Below, piece by piece: positions 32,878 to 42,122 of a stretch of 45,956 nt of DNA. The notes beneath the pieces are model-generated. The model did no database searches. It had not been told where the DNA came from and saw only the letters and a program-made list of their open reading frames with translations. The position numbers and the translations under genes are program-made. This DNA comes from a virus: positions 1-45,956 of the IMG/VR virus record IMGVR_UViG_3300033571_013083. One strand, written 5' to 3'. The number at the start of each line of letters is the position of its first letter. Position 1 is the first letter of the stretch.

Positions 32878-35327
32878 CAGTTGAATCTCCGATCGGTGTC
32901 CAGTATCCGTCCAGTCAGCGAGAACGCAAGCAGACGCATATCCACGCCTGCGATATGGCACTCAAACCCAGGACTCAGGGTGGACCACACGGCACCATGC
33001 TTTCGGATTGGTGAGTTGGATGCCGACACACCAGAACCATTTGCCACAGTTTGGATATTCCCATTCCTGTCCAGTGGTCGGCCAGAGATATAGGGTGTGG
33101 TTTCTGCGCCCCTATAAAGGAGGGTCCACCACGTGCCCACGGCGGGAGTATTATTACCAACCAGTTCGTAGTAGGGGGCAGCAGAGGACACCTGCTTCAT
33201 GCGGAAGAAGTCCTTGAACTCCGGCATACCCGGCTGCACCTGCATGCCCAGATTGCCACCTACCCACCGCTGCACAATCGGAGCAAACGACACGTACCGG
33301 TTAGTTGCAACATTGGTAGCCCAGTTAGTGATGTATGTTTGGACAGCCCCATTCCCAGTGGATGCAGTCTCGTCCGAGCCGCCTGCAGACGACCACTGGT
33401 AAGCCTTGCAGTCGTACTCAGTGGCGTCAATGGTTGGAGCCGAACCTGTCACAGCGAGGTTTCGGGCGGTCCCCCCACAGAGGTTCTTGTTGCCATCGCC
33501 TGTGCGCTCGTGGTCCACAATGTAGACGCCAAAGGTGGTGGCGGAGTCGCGCTTCACAAAGATGGCGCGGCGCTCAAGGTAAGAACCAGAGTGGACGTTG
33601 CCAGTCTTGACATAACGGAAGGGAAGGTCCACCAACTGAGTAACTCTGTTTGTGCCAAACCACAATAGACCAGCTTCTCCATTTGCCAACCCAGCACTTG
33701 AGTCAGGCTTCATGATGGTAAGACACTGACCCTTGGCGTCATATGCCATCTGGATGCTTGACTTGTTTCCAAGCCAAGACACGTTGATAAGGTTGTCCAA
33801 ACCTGTGATGTCTTCGACCTGACCATCCATTGTCACGGCCTTGAGTCCACCACCTGACACAAAGTAGACGGTGGTACCCACCGACTCCAACGCATAGGGA
33901 CCACTCAACCCGTAACCAAGATGGCCTTCTTCAACGCGCACAAAGTTGTTCTGCCTACCGATTCGGTAGATGCGATCACTACTAAACCCAATCATGTAGT
34001 TACCAACCTGTCGCAGACCAAAGATCTCATTGCCTGGGGTCTTGGGCACCCAACGATTGAATGGGTTAAAGTTGTCTGCCACCAACTCAGATACCGAACT
34101 CCATCGCATGTCACCCAGTGATCGTGGGGGGTACTCAGGCGTGATGGGATTCTCTGAACTAGCCACAGCTCCAGCAAAATCACTGTCTTTCAGTCGAGAC
34201 ACAAACAACACGTTTGAAAGGAACTGGGCCACACCACCCTTTGGACCCACGCTATCTGAGCGTGTCTTGTCGATAAAGACATCCTGATACACCAACTGGG
34301 TGTCGGGAATCGTGACGCCCAAATTTTTATCCGTTATAGATGTGGAGTAGTAATTTGAGTCGGTGATATCAATAACTTTCTCAAGGTGAAGTGTGCCGGA
34401 TCCATAGTAGGTAGTGCCACCTACACCCCCACCCAAGTTAACAGTTCGGTAGATAAGCGCCCGGTTATAGATGCCACGGAATTGTCCTACACGGAACTTC
34501 AAATGATGGTCACCACTACCACCAGATGCAGTAGATGTGATGTTAAAGGTAACCGTATTTGAAATGGCCGACTTCCTACCTGTGTCCGTGTTCATGTACT
34601 GAACAGCAAACGTATGATTGCCTACCTCTCGTGGTATAGAAGCAAGACCAGCACTAACGGTCGTGTCGCCATCTCCAAATACCACAAGATCATAACGACC
34701 AGCAGTACCATCATCTTGGTTAGCAACCGTAATTGCATCGGCTTCGGTTTCGCTAAGAGCTGAGATAGCTTTAGGTGGATTGCCTGGTCCGACGTTGCTA
34801 GAGGATGGAGTCCATCTGGAACTTGAGATGCTGAGGGTGCACATCTTGGGCACAAACCCCCGTGCAAAGAAGTACACAAACTTGCCGCTGGATTGAACCT
34901 CAATCTCGGTCGTATCGGACCCATCCGTCGTTGCGGTTAGACTAAGAACCTCTCGAGTCGTATTTGCAACCTGCGGTTCCACCCATGCAGCTCCATCATG
35001 AAACTTGCCATAGAACTTCAAGGTATGGGTGCTGGAAACTAGGGTGTACTCAGCCCAGATATACCCATACAGGTATGTGCTGCTGCTGGTCAGAACAGTC
35101 ACAGGCCAGAAGCCACGGACATTTGCCATCGTGGCGGGTTGGAACGTCCCCCCATCTCCTGTCAGTCGCTTGAAACCGGGGTGGGTACGGAGGCAACCAG
35201 TCTCGTTGCCGTCAAAGCCGACGAGGTCCCAGGCAATCTCCTTGGGGAGAATGGCGCGGGACTGGGCCTTCGACATGGTCGTAGGGCCCGAGAAGTTCCA
35301 TGTCCAGTTTGTGTCTTGGTCAGCCAC
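32877..35327 (-). CDS. Tail tubular protein B-like (tail nozzle) candidate (816 aa)
   Basis: A beta-rich protein of the size of T7 gp12-type nozzle proteins, placed after the adaptor-like gene. The N-terminus (PKEIAWDLVGFDGNETGCLRTHPGFKRLTGDGG) resembles the opening of such proteins; the middle has repeated propeller-like strands (YFVSGGGLKAVTMDGQVEDITGLDNLIN). The start is uncertain: a TTG at 35339 or a GTG at 35327, the latter with GAGG upstream. The GTG overlaps the preceding gene by 8 nt. Confidence 0.65.
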   Translation of the reverse strand: MADQDTNWTWNFSGPTTMSKAQSRAILPKEIAWDLVGFDGNETGCLRTHPGFKRLTGDGGTFQPATMANVRGFWPVTVLTSSSTYLYGYIWAEYTLVSSTHTLKFYGKFHDGAAWVEPQVANTTREVLSLTATTDGSDTTEIEVQSSGKFVYFFARGFVPKMCTLSISSSRWTPSSSNVGPGNPPKAISALSETEADAITVANQDDGTAGRYDLVVFGDGDTTVSAGLASIPREVGNHTFAVQYMNTDTGRKSAISNTVTFNITSTASGGSGDHHLKFRVGQFRGIYNRALIYRTVNLGGGVGGTTYYGSGTLHLEKVIDITDSNYYSTSITDKNLGVTIPDTQLVYQDVFIDKTRSDSVGPKGGVAQFLSNVLFVSRLKDSDFAGAVASSENPITPEYPPRSLGDMRWSSVSELVADNFNPFNRWVPKTPGNEIFGLRQVGNYMIGFSSDRIYRIGRQNNFVRVEEGHLGYGLSGPYALESVGTTVYFVSGGGLKAVTMDGQVEDITGLDNLINVSWLGNKSSIQMAYDAKGQCLTIMKPDSSAGLANGEAGLLWFGTNRVTQLVDLPFRYVKTGNVHSGSYLERRAIFVKRDSATTFGVYIVDHERTGDGNKNLCGGTARNLAVTGSAPTIDATEYDCKAYQWSSAGGSDETASTGNGAVQTYITNWATNVATNRYVSFAPIVQRWVGGNLGMQVQPGMPEFKDFFRMKQVSSAAPYYELVGNNTPAVGTWWTLLYRGAETTPYISGRPLDRNGNIQTVANGSGVSASNSPIRKHGAVWSTLSPGFECHIAGVDMRLLAFSLTGRILDTDRRFN

Positions 35328-35604
35328 GCTTCGCCTCAAGCTTCTCGAGCCTGACGCGAAGATCCTCCAGGTCCCTGTCGTGCACCCTGTCAGAACCGGT
35401 CAGGTTGATGGTCGTCTTCACCAAGTCGCTCACCACACCACGAAGCTCATTCACCGTCTGCTGCTGGTGCGTCAAAATCTGATCTCTTCGTCCGACCTCG
35501 ATGGGAATCAGGACGATTCCCACCACCACTGAGGCAAAGGTGCCCGTCTGCATTGCGAGTGTCCAGATCTGGCCTACTGAGAACTTGTTCGATTTGGTGG
35601 GCAT
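35320..35604 (-). CDS. Membrane-anchored coiled-coil protein, second holin candidate (94 aa)
   Basis: Start at the ATG at 35604 (MPTKSNKF). Residues 9-34 are hydrophobic (VGQIWTLAMQTGTFASVVVGIVLIPIEV), followed by a 55-residue polar helix with heptad spacing. One N-terminal membrane segment plus a coiled coil is common in phage lysis-cassette membrane proteins. Its first 158 nt overlap the end of the DUF1599 gene in another frame. No ribosome site is evident, so coupling is likely. Confidence 0.6.
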   Translation of the reverse strand: MPTKSNKFSVGQIWTLAMQTGTFASVVVGIVLIPIEVGRRDQILTHQQQTVNELRGVVSDLVKTTINLTGSDRVHDRDLEDLRVRLEKLEAKRG

Positions 35605-35929
35605 CGTGGGAGGACTTCTTTCGTTCCTCCAAGATAACCGACGCATAGAGCAGAACCAAGTAGTTGATCCCGTCGACGATCGTGTCCGAAACTGACTCGT
35701 TCACCTCGAATCGACCCTTGGACAGGAAGGTACTAAGGCGTGAGACCTTGTCCAAGAAGCGGATAAAGATGCCCTCAGGTACCGTGCCCACACCCATGGA
35801 GGGACCCAACTGGAAGTTACGGAACGGCTGGTCCACACCGTTGGTGTAGTCGCTTTGCTTGGCTCGCATCAAGTTCTGAGCCTGCTGGCAAAGATCCTTA
35901 TGCAGACAGATGACATCGTTGGTGGTCAT
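35447..35929 (-). CDS. DUF1599 (nucleotide modification-associated) protein (160 aa)
   Basis: Residues 1-105 fit DUF1599: MRAKQSDYTNG..QPFRNFQLG, EGIFIRFLDKVSRLSTFL and VNESVSDTIVDGINYLVLLYASVI. This phage family has been linked to nucleotide metabolism or base modification. The last 50 residues (HDAHQIEQVLSRPDLDTRNADGHLC...) look unlike the family and are the out-of-frame reading of the overlapping membrane-protein gene, so a functional domain ends near residue 110. Confidence 0.7.
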   Translation of the reverse strand: MTTNDVICLHKDLCQQAQNLMRAKQSDYTNGVDQPFRNFQLGPSMGVGTVPEGIFIRFLDKVSRLSTFLSKGRFEVNESVSDTIVDGINYLVLLYASVILEERKKSSHDAHQIEQVLSRPDLDTRNADGHLCLSGGGNRPDSHRGRTKRSDFDAPAADGE

Positions 35930-36447
35930 TTCTTCTCCTGAGCCTTCTTCCAGGCTGCGTCAAACTCCGGATCCGAGGCCCTTTTCATCGCTACCCATTC
36001 GCGAAGGGTCTCGGGTTTGTCTGTCGCGAGAGTGGCTACTGCCATCTCCGCTTCGTTGATCTTCCGCCGGGGGATCCACCCAATGGCAACTCGGATGGCA
36101 GAGGCGGCCCCCGTTGCGTAGAGGACCCACACAAGGGCAGCCCCGACGGATGCAATAAGGAGCCAGCGGATAAGGTCTGCCCACCATGGCGTGATGTCCT
36201 TCACCCCCGGAAGGGTGGCATGGATCTCGGCTACGGAGGCCCGGATCTTCTGGGCTTCCAGCTGGATCTCGGTAGCGGAGCGAATCGACTCCACTTCCTT
36301 GGAAGTATGGCCGATTTGATCCGTAATCCGGATGATCCGGTCGGCGCGTGTGGAAATGGTGTTGGCCTCCTCAGCGATGTGCTGGGAGGCCGAACACCCT
36401 AGAACGCACGAACAGACGAGGATCAGTCCCGCTTGCCGGGGATCCAC
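35926..36447 (-). CDS. Lipoprotein with transmembrane segment, spanin-like (173 aa)
   Basis: Residues 7-18 are a lipoprotein signal with lipobox VLGC (C18). Residues 20-90 are a long polar helix (EEANTISTRADRIIRITDQIGHTSKEVESIRSATEIQLEAQKIRASVAEIHA). A hydrophobic segment at about 98-128 (LIRWLLIASVGAALVWVLYATGAASAIRVAIGW) and a charged 45-residue tail follow. An outer-membrane lipid anchor plus an inner-membrane segment joined by a helix is the layout of unimolecular spanins. The start lies inside the holin-like gene, as in many lysis cassettes. Confidence 0.6.
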   Translation of the reverse strand: MDPRQAGLILVCSCVLGCSASQHIAEEANTISTRADRIIRITDQIGHTSKEVESIRSATEIQLEAQKIRASVAEIHATLPGVKDITPWWADLIRWLLIASVGAALVWVLYATGAASAIRVAIGWIPRRKINEAEMAVATLATDKPETLREWVAMKRASDPEFDAAWKKAQEKK

Positions 36448-36557
36448 GAGGCAATCTTCCCAATGGGAACCAGGTGGCCGGCGACGTACCCAATGGCGAA
36501 CGTGGCCACAGCGGCCCAGGTGCTGCCAATCAGCGACTCAATCGAAGCAAGAAACAT
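36423..36557 (-). CDS. Small membrane protein, holin candidate (44 aa)
   Basis: The ATG at 36557 is preceded by AAAGGAGATCCC, an excellent ribosome site. The product MFLASIESLIGSTWAAVATF... has one moderately hydrophobic segment (residues 4-34) and a basic end (GKRD). It overlaps the spanin-like start by 25 nt. Size, topology and neighbours suggest a holin or pinholin. It is first in the lysis unit, after a hairpin and a possible extended -10 box. Confidence 0.6.
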   Translation of the reverse strand: MFLASIESLIGSTWAAVATFAIGYVAGHLVPIGKIASWIPGKRD

Positions 36558-36570
36558 GGGATCTCCTTTG

Positions 36571-36591
36571 TCCCCCCACGGTATGTGGGGG
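36571..36591 (-). terminator. Hairpin in the lysis-unit leader
   Basis: On the minus strand CCCCCAC pairs with GTGGGGG (plus positions 36585-36591 with 36573-36579) over a 5-nt loop, 14 nt after the glycosyltransferase stop. One arm is the exact motif TCCCCCCACG (36571-36580). There is no U-run. Just upstream on the minus strand, TGATATACT could be an extended -10 promoter element. Confidence 0.45.
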
Positions 36592-36604
36592 TCGGATCAG
36601 TATA

Positions 36605-37611
36605 TCACCACTTGCCAAGTGGGCACTTCTCTTTTTCCAGACGAACCTTAAGCTTGGTAAAGCACCCGCAGATCTTGCATCGAACCCCAGTCCACTCTGG
36701 GCAGGTTTTGCAGATCTCTAGACGGGTGTGAGCCAAACTGGTTTCTGGAGTAGCCATAGCCTGTGCCACTTTTGCCGCGCTCTGAAAGAGCCACTTGGGG
36801 TCTCTTGGTGTAGTTGCAATAGGGAGTCCAAACTCCTTGCACTTTTCTAGTACACGGAACTGCACATCCAAATCTGACTTGGCTCCCCACAAATGGGTGT
36901 AACCAAGGTTGTGTGCTTCCTTGTCTTTCTCCCTATTGGTGAAAGTATTAAGGAGACACTCTAGGTGTTTGTTCTTGAGTCGAGCATAGTGATAGAAATA
37001 CAACTGCTCAGAAATTGTGGCTCGAGACCAAGTTGGGGTGTCTGGAAGTGGCGGACCAGTCATGAGATCCCGATTTGCAGGATCCATTACAAAGTCCCAT
37101 GCGCGTCCATACGCCTCGCCAATGAAGTCAGTGTCATGTCCCCCAAGAATGCCAGCATTAATTGCGCCATCTGGGTCCTTGGCGTTTTCCAAATCGTGAA
37201 GCTTAGGACAGGCATCGTAGAACTTTCGAACTGAATAGCGCATGTCAATATCCAGTTCAATGCGTTCAACAAACAAGGGACTACTTGTTAGTTCGGTTGG
37301 GAGCGGTTTCCACAGCAAGACGTCATAGTCAATATGAAGAAACGGGATGCCCTCTTTGGCTGCCTTCTTGTACGTAAAGATCTTGCCCAACGACCAGACG
37401 TTCTTGTACTCAATGGGGATCTGATCGAGTTCTGTACTTACAGAGTCGTAACCCAGACTTCCCAGCACCGAAGCACCAACTGAGTCAGTGACTAGGTGTA
37501 CTTCTCCATAATGCTTCTTGAGGAGATAGGCGGATAGCCTGTGAAGATCAATCAGGAAAGACGAAGGCTTTCCTGCGTACCCCGCACTCCAATAAGAATG
37601 GTATGTCTTCA

Positions 37612-37612
<1 letters not shown>
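36605..37612 (-). CDS. Glycosyltransferase-like protein with C-terminal Cys-rich tail (335 aa)
   Basis: Residues 1-270 fit a GT-A-type glycosyltransferase: FLHIDYDVLLWKPL with a DxD motif (D95, D97), preceded by VHLVTDSVGASVLGSLGYDSVSTEL, typical of DUF6734-like enzymes. Residues about 302-335 are a separate module, CKTCPEWTGVRCKICGCFTKLKVRLEKEKCPLGKW, a Cys-rich (probably zinc) tail seen on many phage proteins. The start overlaps the stop of the Cys-rich gene (TAATG). It may glycosylate a virion protein or host surface; the target is unknown. Confidence 0.7.
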
Positions 37613-37989
<377 letters not shown>

Positions 37990-37992
37990 TTG

Positions 37993-38289
37993 TCAGCAAG
38001 TGGTGAACTGCAACCCAGCCAATGGATTTGGGCTGTATCCACCACCCCTCATGTAGGACACACTTGATGGATCAAACTGGTCCGCATCCTTTTGGGATGT
38101 AATGTCGTACCCATAACTCTGCTTGTTGTTGGGAATCAATCCGTACAGCCCAGCAGCAGACAGGGGGCCTGATCCGTCCCCTGGTACAGTGAACGGAGAA
38201 CCCATTGTATTGGGCACAGCACTAAACCCAATCTTTTGGGTTTCACGAGGAAGAGTGCCAAATGCACTGGGTTGATACCAGATACTCAT
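37993..38289 (-). CDS. Unknown virion-operon protein (98 aa)
   Basis: The start at 38289 (MSIWYQPS) overlaps the adaptor stop (ATGA). It is low in charge and rich in Gly, Pro, Ser and Tyr, probably extended. No family is recognised; it is a small tail or neck accessory by position. Confidence 0.6.
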   Translation of the reverse strand: MSIWYQPSAFGTLPRETQKIGFSAVPNTMGSPFTVPGDGSGPLSAAGLYGLIPNNKQSYGYDITSQKDADQFDPSSVSYMRGGGYSPNPLAGLQFTTC

Positions 38290-39236
38290 GGGTACCACTG
38301 GGGATTGTCACGGGTGTCCTTGGCCCAAGACTTGCCCGTGCGCATCTGCATGTTTGCCAGGTTGTCGCCAATCGTCTTGATGGCTGACCGGTACTGCATG
38401 TTCAGCAGTTGCATGTGGGACTGGGCGATCTTGCGCCACGCACCCAGCTTCATGGAACAAGCCAGCGACACAGACTCTACCAGACCCTGCGACTGGGCAG
38501 GACAGATCTCATAAGCGTAATACGAACTTGCACCAGCCGTGTTGGTAGTGAAGGGTCGGCGAAGGGTGCACACCCGAGTTGCCGGGTTGTAGGACTCGAT
38601 GACCCGCTCCTCGCGCACCGTAAAGCCTCCGGACTTGTTGAGCAGACGAAGGACCTGGCCGGCGTATGCGTTCTCACGGATGTCAATCTGACCCAGACCA
38701 CCTGTGCCCACAGTGGAGGGAAGGGTGAACGTAGTGCTTGTGGTGAGTGTACCACCGTTCAAATCCGTAAGCGCGCAGTAGTGCGGCATCATGTCGCCAT
38801 TGGTTGTGTAGCGGATAGTCCACGTCAGGTTGCCGTTAGTGGCTTGAGGGAACGGGCGGAAGCAGATCATGTTCCCCTCAATGGCCCAGTTCTGTCCCCC
38901 CACGCTCATTCGGTGGTGCGGGTACAGGTCAGCAGTGGGAATACCGTCGCTAGTTTGTGCGGCAGTGGAGCCGGTGTACTGCACGATCTCGTGGACTTCA
39001 CCGACGCATGGAGGGATGACGTAGCACTCTTGGTTGGCGACGAGGGTGATGTCGTAGGAGAGCAGCACCGGGTTGTCGGCGTTCATTGAGACGCGGCTCC
39101 ACACATCCACAAGGGACGGCATCACCACGTGGTTGACAAGGAACTGGTCCGTGTACTTGGCGTCAAAGTCCGCGTCGTCGAGGTAGCCTCGAACGCGTTC
39201 AATCACTGTCTTCAGAAACGATCCTGTGGAGTCCAT
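38286..39236 (-). CDS. Head-tail adaptor (tail tubular protein A-like) candidate (316 aa)
   Basis: The N-terminal 60 residues are helical with IERVRGYLDDADFDAKYTDQFLVNHVVMPSLVDVWSRV. A long beta-rich middle follows (DITLVANQECYVIPPCVGEVHEIVQY) with a C-terminal helix that includes WRKIAQSHMQLLNMQYRSAIKTI. This helix-beta-helix plan and the position between capsid and nozzle genes fit podovirus gp11/gp4-type adaptors. The family is called by plan and context only. Confidence 0.65.
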   Translation of the reverse strand: MDSTGSFLKTVIERVRGYLDDADFDAKYTDQFLVNHVVMPSLVDVWSRVSMNADNPVLLSYDITLVANQECYVIPPCVGEVHEIVQYTGSTAAQTSDGIPTADLYPHHRMSVGGQNWAIEGNMICFRPFPQATNGNLTWTIRYTTNGDMMPHYCALTDLNGGTLTTSTTFTLPSTVGTGGLGQIDIRENAYAGQVLRLLNKSGGFTVREERVIESYNPATRVCTLRRPFTTNTAGASSYYAYEICPAQSQGLVESVSLACSMKLGAWRKIAQSHMQLLNMQYRSAIKTIGDNLANMQMRTGKSWAKDTRDNPQWYP

Positions 39237-39239
39237 GGA

Positions 39240-39755
39240 TTAGAAGTCATAAAACTCGTTGGAAGCAGCCTGCCGTGGAGTAATCGAAAGACTTGGGCCG
39301 GAGTTTGACGGAGGCTGGTTCATACGAGCAAGAAGGCTAGTAAGAAACTGGTAAGGTGCAACTGGGTTGGTTCGCTGACCGGGTGCCTGAACAAGGCCAC
39401 CCATCATGGCCAGAGGGTTGAACATACCACTAGAGCCACCACCAGCAAAGGAATTGAAAAGACCAAAGCTACTAGCGTCACTTCCCTGCTTCGGAGCATT
39501 TGCTCCCCAAGTGCTCGGACCACTACTAGCGGTGGTAAAGTTTTGACCCTGCCCAGTAGACATAGAACTTGGACTTTGGAACCTACCGGACATGGGGTTG
39601 TACAAGCCACCACCATAAAACTGACCAGTCGTTGCTGCTCCTTGGGCCTTCATAGCCTCATACATAGGAGACAGCTGGCGGCTAGCGCCAGACCAAGACC
39701 CCAAAGATCCACTTGTATTAAAGTTGTTTCCGTATGCGGATCCAAAGTAGCCCAT
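39240..39755 (-). CDS. Gly/Ser/Asn-rich virion-type protein (171 aa)
   Basis: The start at 39755 has GAAAGGA seven nt upstream. It is low complexity throughout: Gly, Ser, Asn, Phe, Met and Pro, few charges, probably disordered. No family is recognised. It lies 3 nt before the adaptor start. Confidence 0.55.
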   Translation of the reverse strand: MGYFGSAYGNNFNTSGSLGSWSGASRQLSPMYEAMKAQGAATTGQFYGGGLYNPMSGRFQSPSSMSTGQGQNFTTASSGPSTWGANAPKQGSDASSFGLFNSFAGGGSSGMFNPLAMMGGLVQAPGQRTNPVAPYQFLTSLLARMNQPPSNSGPSLSITPRQAASNEFYDF

Positions 39756-39769
39756 AGGAGGTCCTTTCG

Positions 39770-40318
39770 TTAGCCGTGGGTGATGATACGGCCACGAGCC
39801 ATGTTTACCAAGTCCTCCGTCATGGCTGCCAGTTCTTCCCCGCCTTGGGCCTTACCCACAAACGGTGAAGCACCAGTCTGCATACGCTGGGCCTCCAAAT
39901 CCAGACCTTGGCGCTTCAACCGCTTGACTACATCTTGACGCTCGGCCATTGCTTCATCCCGCAACCGCTGGCGTTCTTCTGCACTTCTTCGCATCTTTTT
40001 ACGAATAGACTCGGCTGATTTATCGCAAAGTACAACTCGCAGATCCAAGAAAGCACGATCTGGCCTATTGCCATACGTGTAGGCTTCCAGCTCTTGGGCA
40101 ACCTTCCCACGGATCAGCCAGTCGCACAGCACGATATTGTCGGATTCAAGGTGGTGGTACTCAAACAGGGTGGGCCGCTTGTAGTGCCGGCGGGCCCACA
40201 GGATGAAGTCACCGTCCGCCATGATGCGGTGCCGGGATGCGTCGATGACCAAGCCCTCGTGATGGGCTTCGGCCACCGGGTCGTAGATCATCTCGATGTC
40301 AAGCGGTTCTGTTGTCAT
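39770..40318 (-). CDS. Unknown late protein with long helix (182 aa)
   Basis: Residues 1-100 look globular (IMADGDFILWARRHYKRPTLFEYHHLESDNIVLCDWLIRGKVAQELEAYTYG). Residues 105-150 are a highly charged helix (ESIRKKMRRSAEERQRLRDEAMAERQDVVKRLKRQGLDLE). It overlaps the previous gene by 20 nt. No family is recognised; a head-completion or scaffold-like role is possible. Confidence 0.6.
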   Translation of the reverse strand: MTTEPLDIEMIYDPVAEAHHEGLVIDASRHRIMADGDFILWARRHYKRPTLFEYHHLESDNIVLCDWLIRGKVAQELEAYTYGNRPDRAFLDLRVVLCDKSAESIRKKMRRSAEERQRLRDEAMAERQDVVKRLKRQGLDLEAQRMQTGASPFVGKAQGGEELAAMTEDLVNMARGRIITHG

Positions 40319-41570
40319 TGGTCGTAGGTAGTGTAGCAGCTGGAATAAGACCCAATGCTGCCAAAAGTTTGTAGTTCTTCTTAATGAACTCCAACGTGCT
40401 GCCCTTGACGCCCTGACTTATCAGTTCAAGCAGATCACCACGCATAGCGGTAGCGGATTGAGGAGTTCGATTTGCAGAAATACGGGCGTCGTGCATCTGC
40501 AAGACAGTCTCAAGCATTGCGGGATTAATGGGCCCACTTTGTCCTTGTGGAGTAATGTTTCCAATGGATGTAGCAATGTAGTCATCCAGTGGTTCTCGAT
40601 TGAATTTAGGTCCAGTACGAACATTAAAGCCCGGATACTTATAGACGTTTTCCAATGAGAAGGGGTAGTACTGTCCAGTCTTTGGATCCCAACGTCTTAC
40701 CGCACTACCAATAGGCGTAAACCAACCTTCTCGAGTGCTTCCTTGCATGTAGTGCGGGTCAAGTTTAGCACTCAACTTCTTGCCAACAGCTCGGTAAAAG
40801 TCCATTGGGTTTCGTTCTCGAGAAACGTCAAAAGCCCGCAATCCACCTGGAGACACATAAGCACGTAAAGTGGAACCAAGCTGGTTGGAGATGCGTTGTA
40901 ACACGTCCAGAGCTTCTGCCTTTGAAGCAGCCGTAATGCCTTCCTTCGGGTGTACTTCTCGGAAGCGACCAGTGCTCGGCGTGTCAATATCAAGGAATGG
41001 GATCCTACCCAACTTTATAAGCTCCAACGGACCAGTCTTGGGGGTCGCTGCCAAAACTTCCATAACTTGAGCCCCAGGACGTGGAAAGAAGGGAGCGCTA
41101 TACAACTGGCCTTTCAACTCAGGATCGCGACCTGAGTATGAAAACATGCGGGGAGGAAGGCGCGTAATGGCCTGCGTTCCAAATTGTTCAGCTACGACTG
41201 GAGTCCGCAGTCGCTCTGCTAACAGGTACGCCTTGTATACCTTATTACGTAGTTGATTCTTAACGGAGATGGGAATAGACGGATCTTTAAGCACCGAAAC
41301 AGTGGCAGACACAGAACCTAAACGATCCGTCCAACTGCCTTGTCCCCCCATCAATTTGTAGAAATCGGCACTCTGGCCAAGTAGTTCACGAGCTAGTCCT
41401 TGAACATACTGCTCTTCTGAAAGTTCGCCTTGCAGAATCTTTTTTGCACCACGAACCTTCAACGTCGAAGGCTGTCGTGCTCCCGCAAACTCGCGAGTAA
41501 CTGGAAGACTTGGATCCGCACGAGGCAGGATCAAAACATCAGTTGGCAACCTACGTGGTGCAGGAGGCAT
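40299..41570 (-). CDS. Unknown late protein (423 aa)
   Basis: Basic and mostly globular. Residues about 200-290 (DVLQRISNQLGSTLRAYVSPGGLRAFDVSRERNPMDFYRAVGKKLSAKLDP) vaguely recall the core of archaeo-eukaryotic primases, but no catalytic DxD and His set is visible, so I do not call it one. The C-terminus has a short hydrophobic stretch (KLLAALGLIPAATLP). It sits in the virion cluster between the small basic proteins and the 182-aa gene. Confidence 0.55.
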   Translation of the reverse strand: MPPAPRRLPTDVLILPRADPSLPVTREFAGARQPSTLKVRGAKKILQGELSEEQYVQGLARELLGQSADFYKLMGGQGSWTDRLGSVSATVSVLKDPSIPISVKNQLRNKVYKAYLLAERLRTPVVAEQFGTQAITRLPPRMFSYSGRDPELKGQLYSAPFFPRPGAQVMEVLAATPKTGPLELIKLGRIPFLDIDTPSTGRFREVHPKEGITAASKAEALDVLQRISNQLGSTLRAYVSPGGLRAFDVSRERNPMDFYRAVGKKLSAKLDPHYMQGSTREGWFTPIGSAVRRWDPKTGQYYPFSLENVYKYPGFNVRTGPKFNREPLDDYIATSIGNITPQGQSGPINPAMLETVLQMHDARISANRTPQSATAMRGDLLELISQGVKGSTLEFIKKNYKLLAALGLIPAATLPTTNDNRTA

Positions 41571-41575
41571 TGCAT

Positions 41576-41740
41576 TTACTTTGCAGCCATCTTCTTGAAC
41601 GTCTTGGCCAGGTTATACCTACGGCTACCCGCTTTGCAGGTAGGACCACCAAACTTGGAGCCAGTGCAGACTCCCTCAGTACCACGGCGCTTGATGCCTT
41701 CAGCAACCTTCTGGATCCACTTACCATTCTTCTTAGCCAC
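41576..41740 (-). CDS. Small basic Cys-containing protein (54 aa)
   Basis: The GTG at 41740 is the chosen start, with GGAGGA nine nt upstream. The product reads KKNGKWIQKVAEGIKRRGTEGVCTGSKFGGPTCKAGSRRYNLAKTFKKMAAK. It is strongly basic with two Cys; the GVCTG..FGGPTC..GS.RYNLAKTF pattern recurs in environmental phages. It may bind DNA or be packaged. It overlaps the 129-aa gene by 8 nt. Confidence 0.65.
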   Translation of the reverse strand: MAKKNGKWIQKVAEGIKRRGTEGVCTGSKFGGPTCKAGSRRYNLAKTFKKMAAK

Positions 41741-42122
41741 GGGATAGTCCTCCAATGGACTTGAGGGGGTTCTTTCGCACGGGTGCGACCTTGCGGCCAA
41801 ACGCACCCTGCATTCCAACACGAGACTTCTCAGCCTTCTTGGAAGCCAGCTGGGAACTGCTCATCTCGCCTCGCGTGACTGGTGTCTTGCTGCTGACACG
41901 CTTGGAAGGCCGGCAGTACTCGTTGCTACCGCCCGCTCCACAGGCCTTGCCGGTGCGGGTGTCTACCCACTTCTCGGCAGTCCAACGCTTCAGGTTGGCA
42001 CCAGCCTGCGTCTTGCGGACGTTGCCGCTGGCCTTACGGCACTTGGCCGTGGCCTGTGCCGCGCGGGCTGACCACTTGCCATATGACGCCATTACCTTGT
42101 TGTAACAGGCGTCCTTCGGCAT
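41733..42122 (-). CDS. Small basic DUF5872-like protein (129 aa)
   Basis: Residues 1-45 (KDACYNKVMASYGKWSARAAQATAKCRK) and 55-80 (WVDTRTGKACGAGGSNEYCRPSKRVSSKTP) match the two short Cys-containing blocks I associate with DUF5872, small basic proteins of phages and large DNA viruses. The function is unknown; the high Lys/Arg content suggests DNA or RNA binding. It is one base from the preceding small basic gene. Confidence 0.6.
   Translation of the reverse strand: MPKDACYNKVMASYGKWSARAAQATAKCRKASGNVRKTQAGANLKRWTAEKWVDTRTGKACGAGGSNEYCRPSKRVSSKTPVTRGEMSSSQLASKKAEKSRVGMQGAFGRKVAPVRKNPLKSIGGLSRG

Noticed and set aside
40299-41570. 423-aa protein as a primase
   Set aside because: The resemblance is limited to one segment and lacks the catalytic acidic pair and His.
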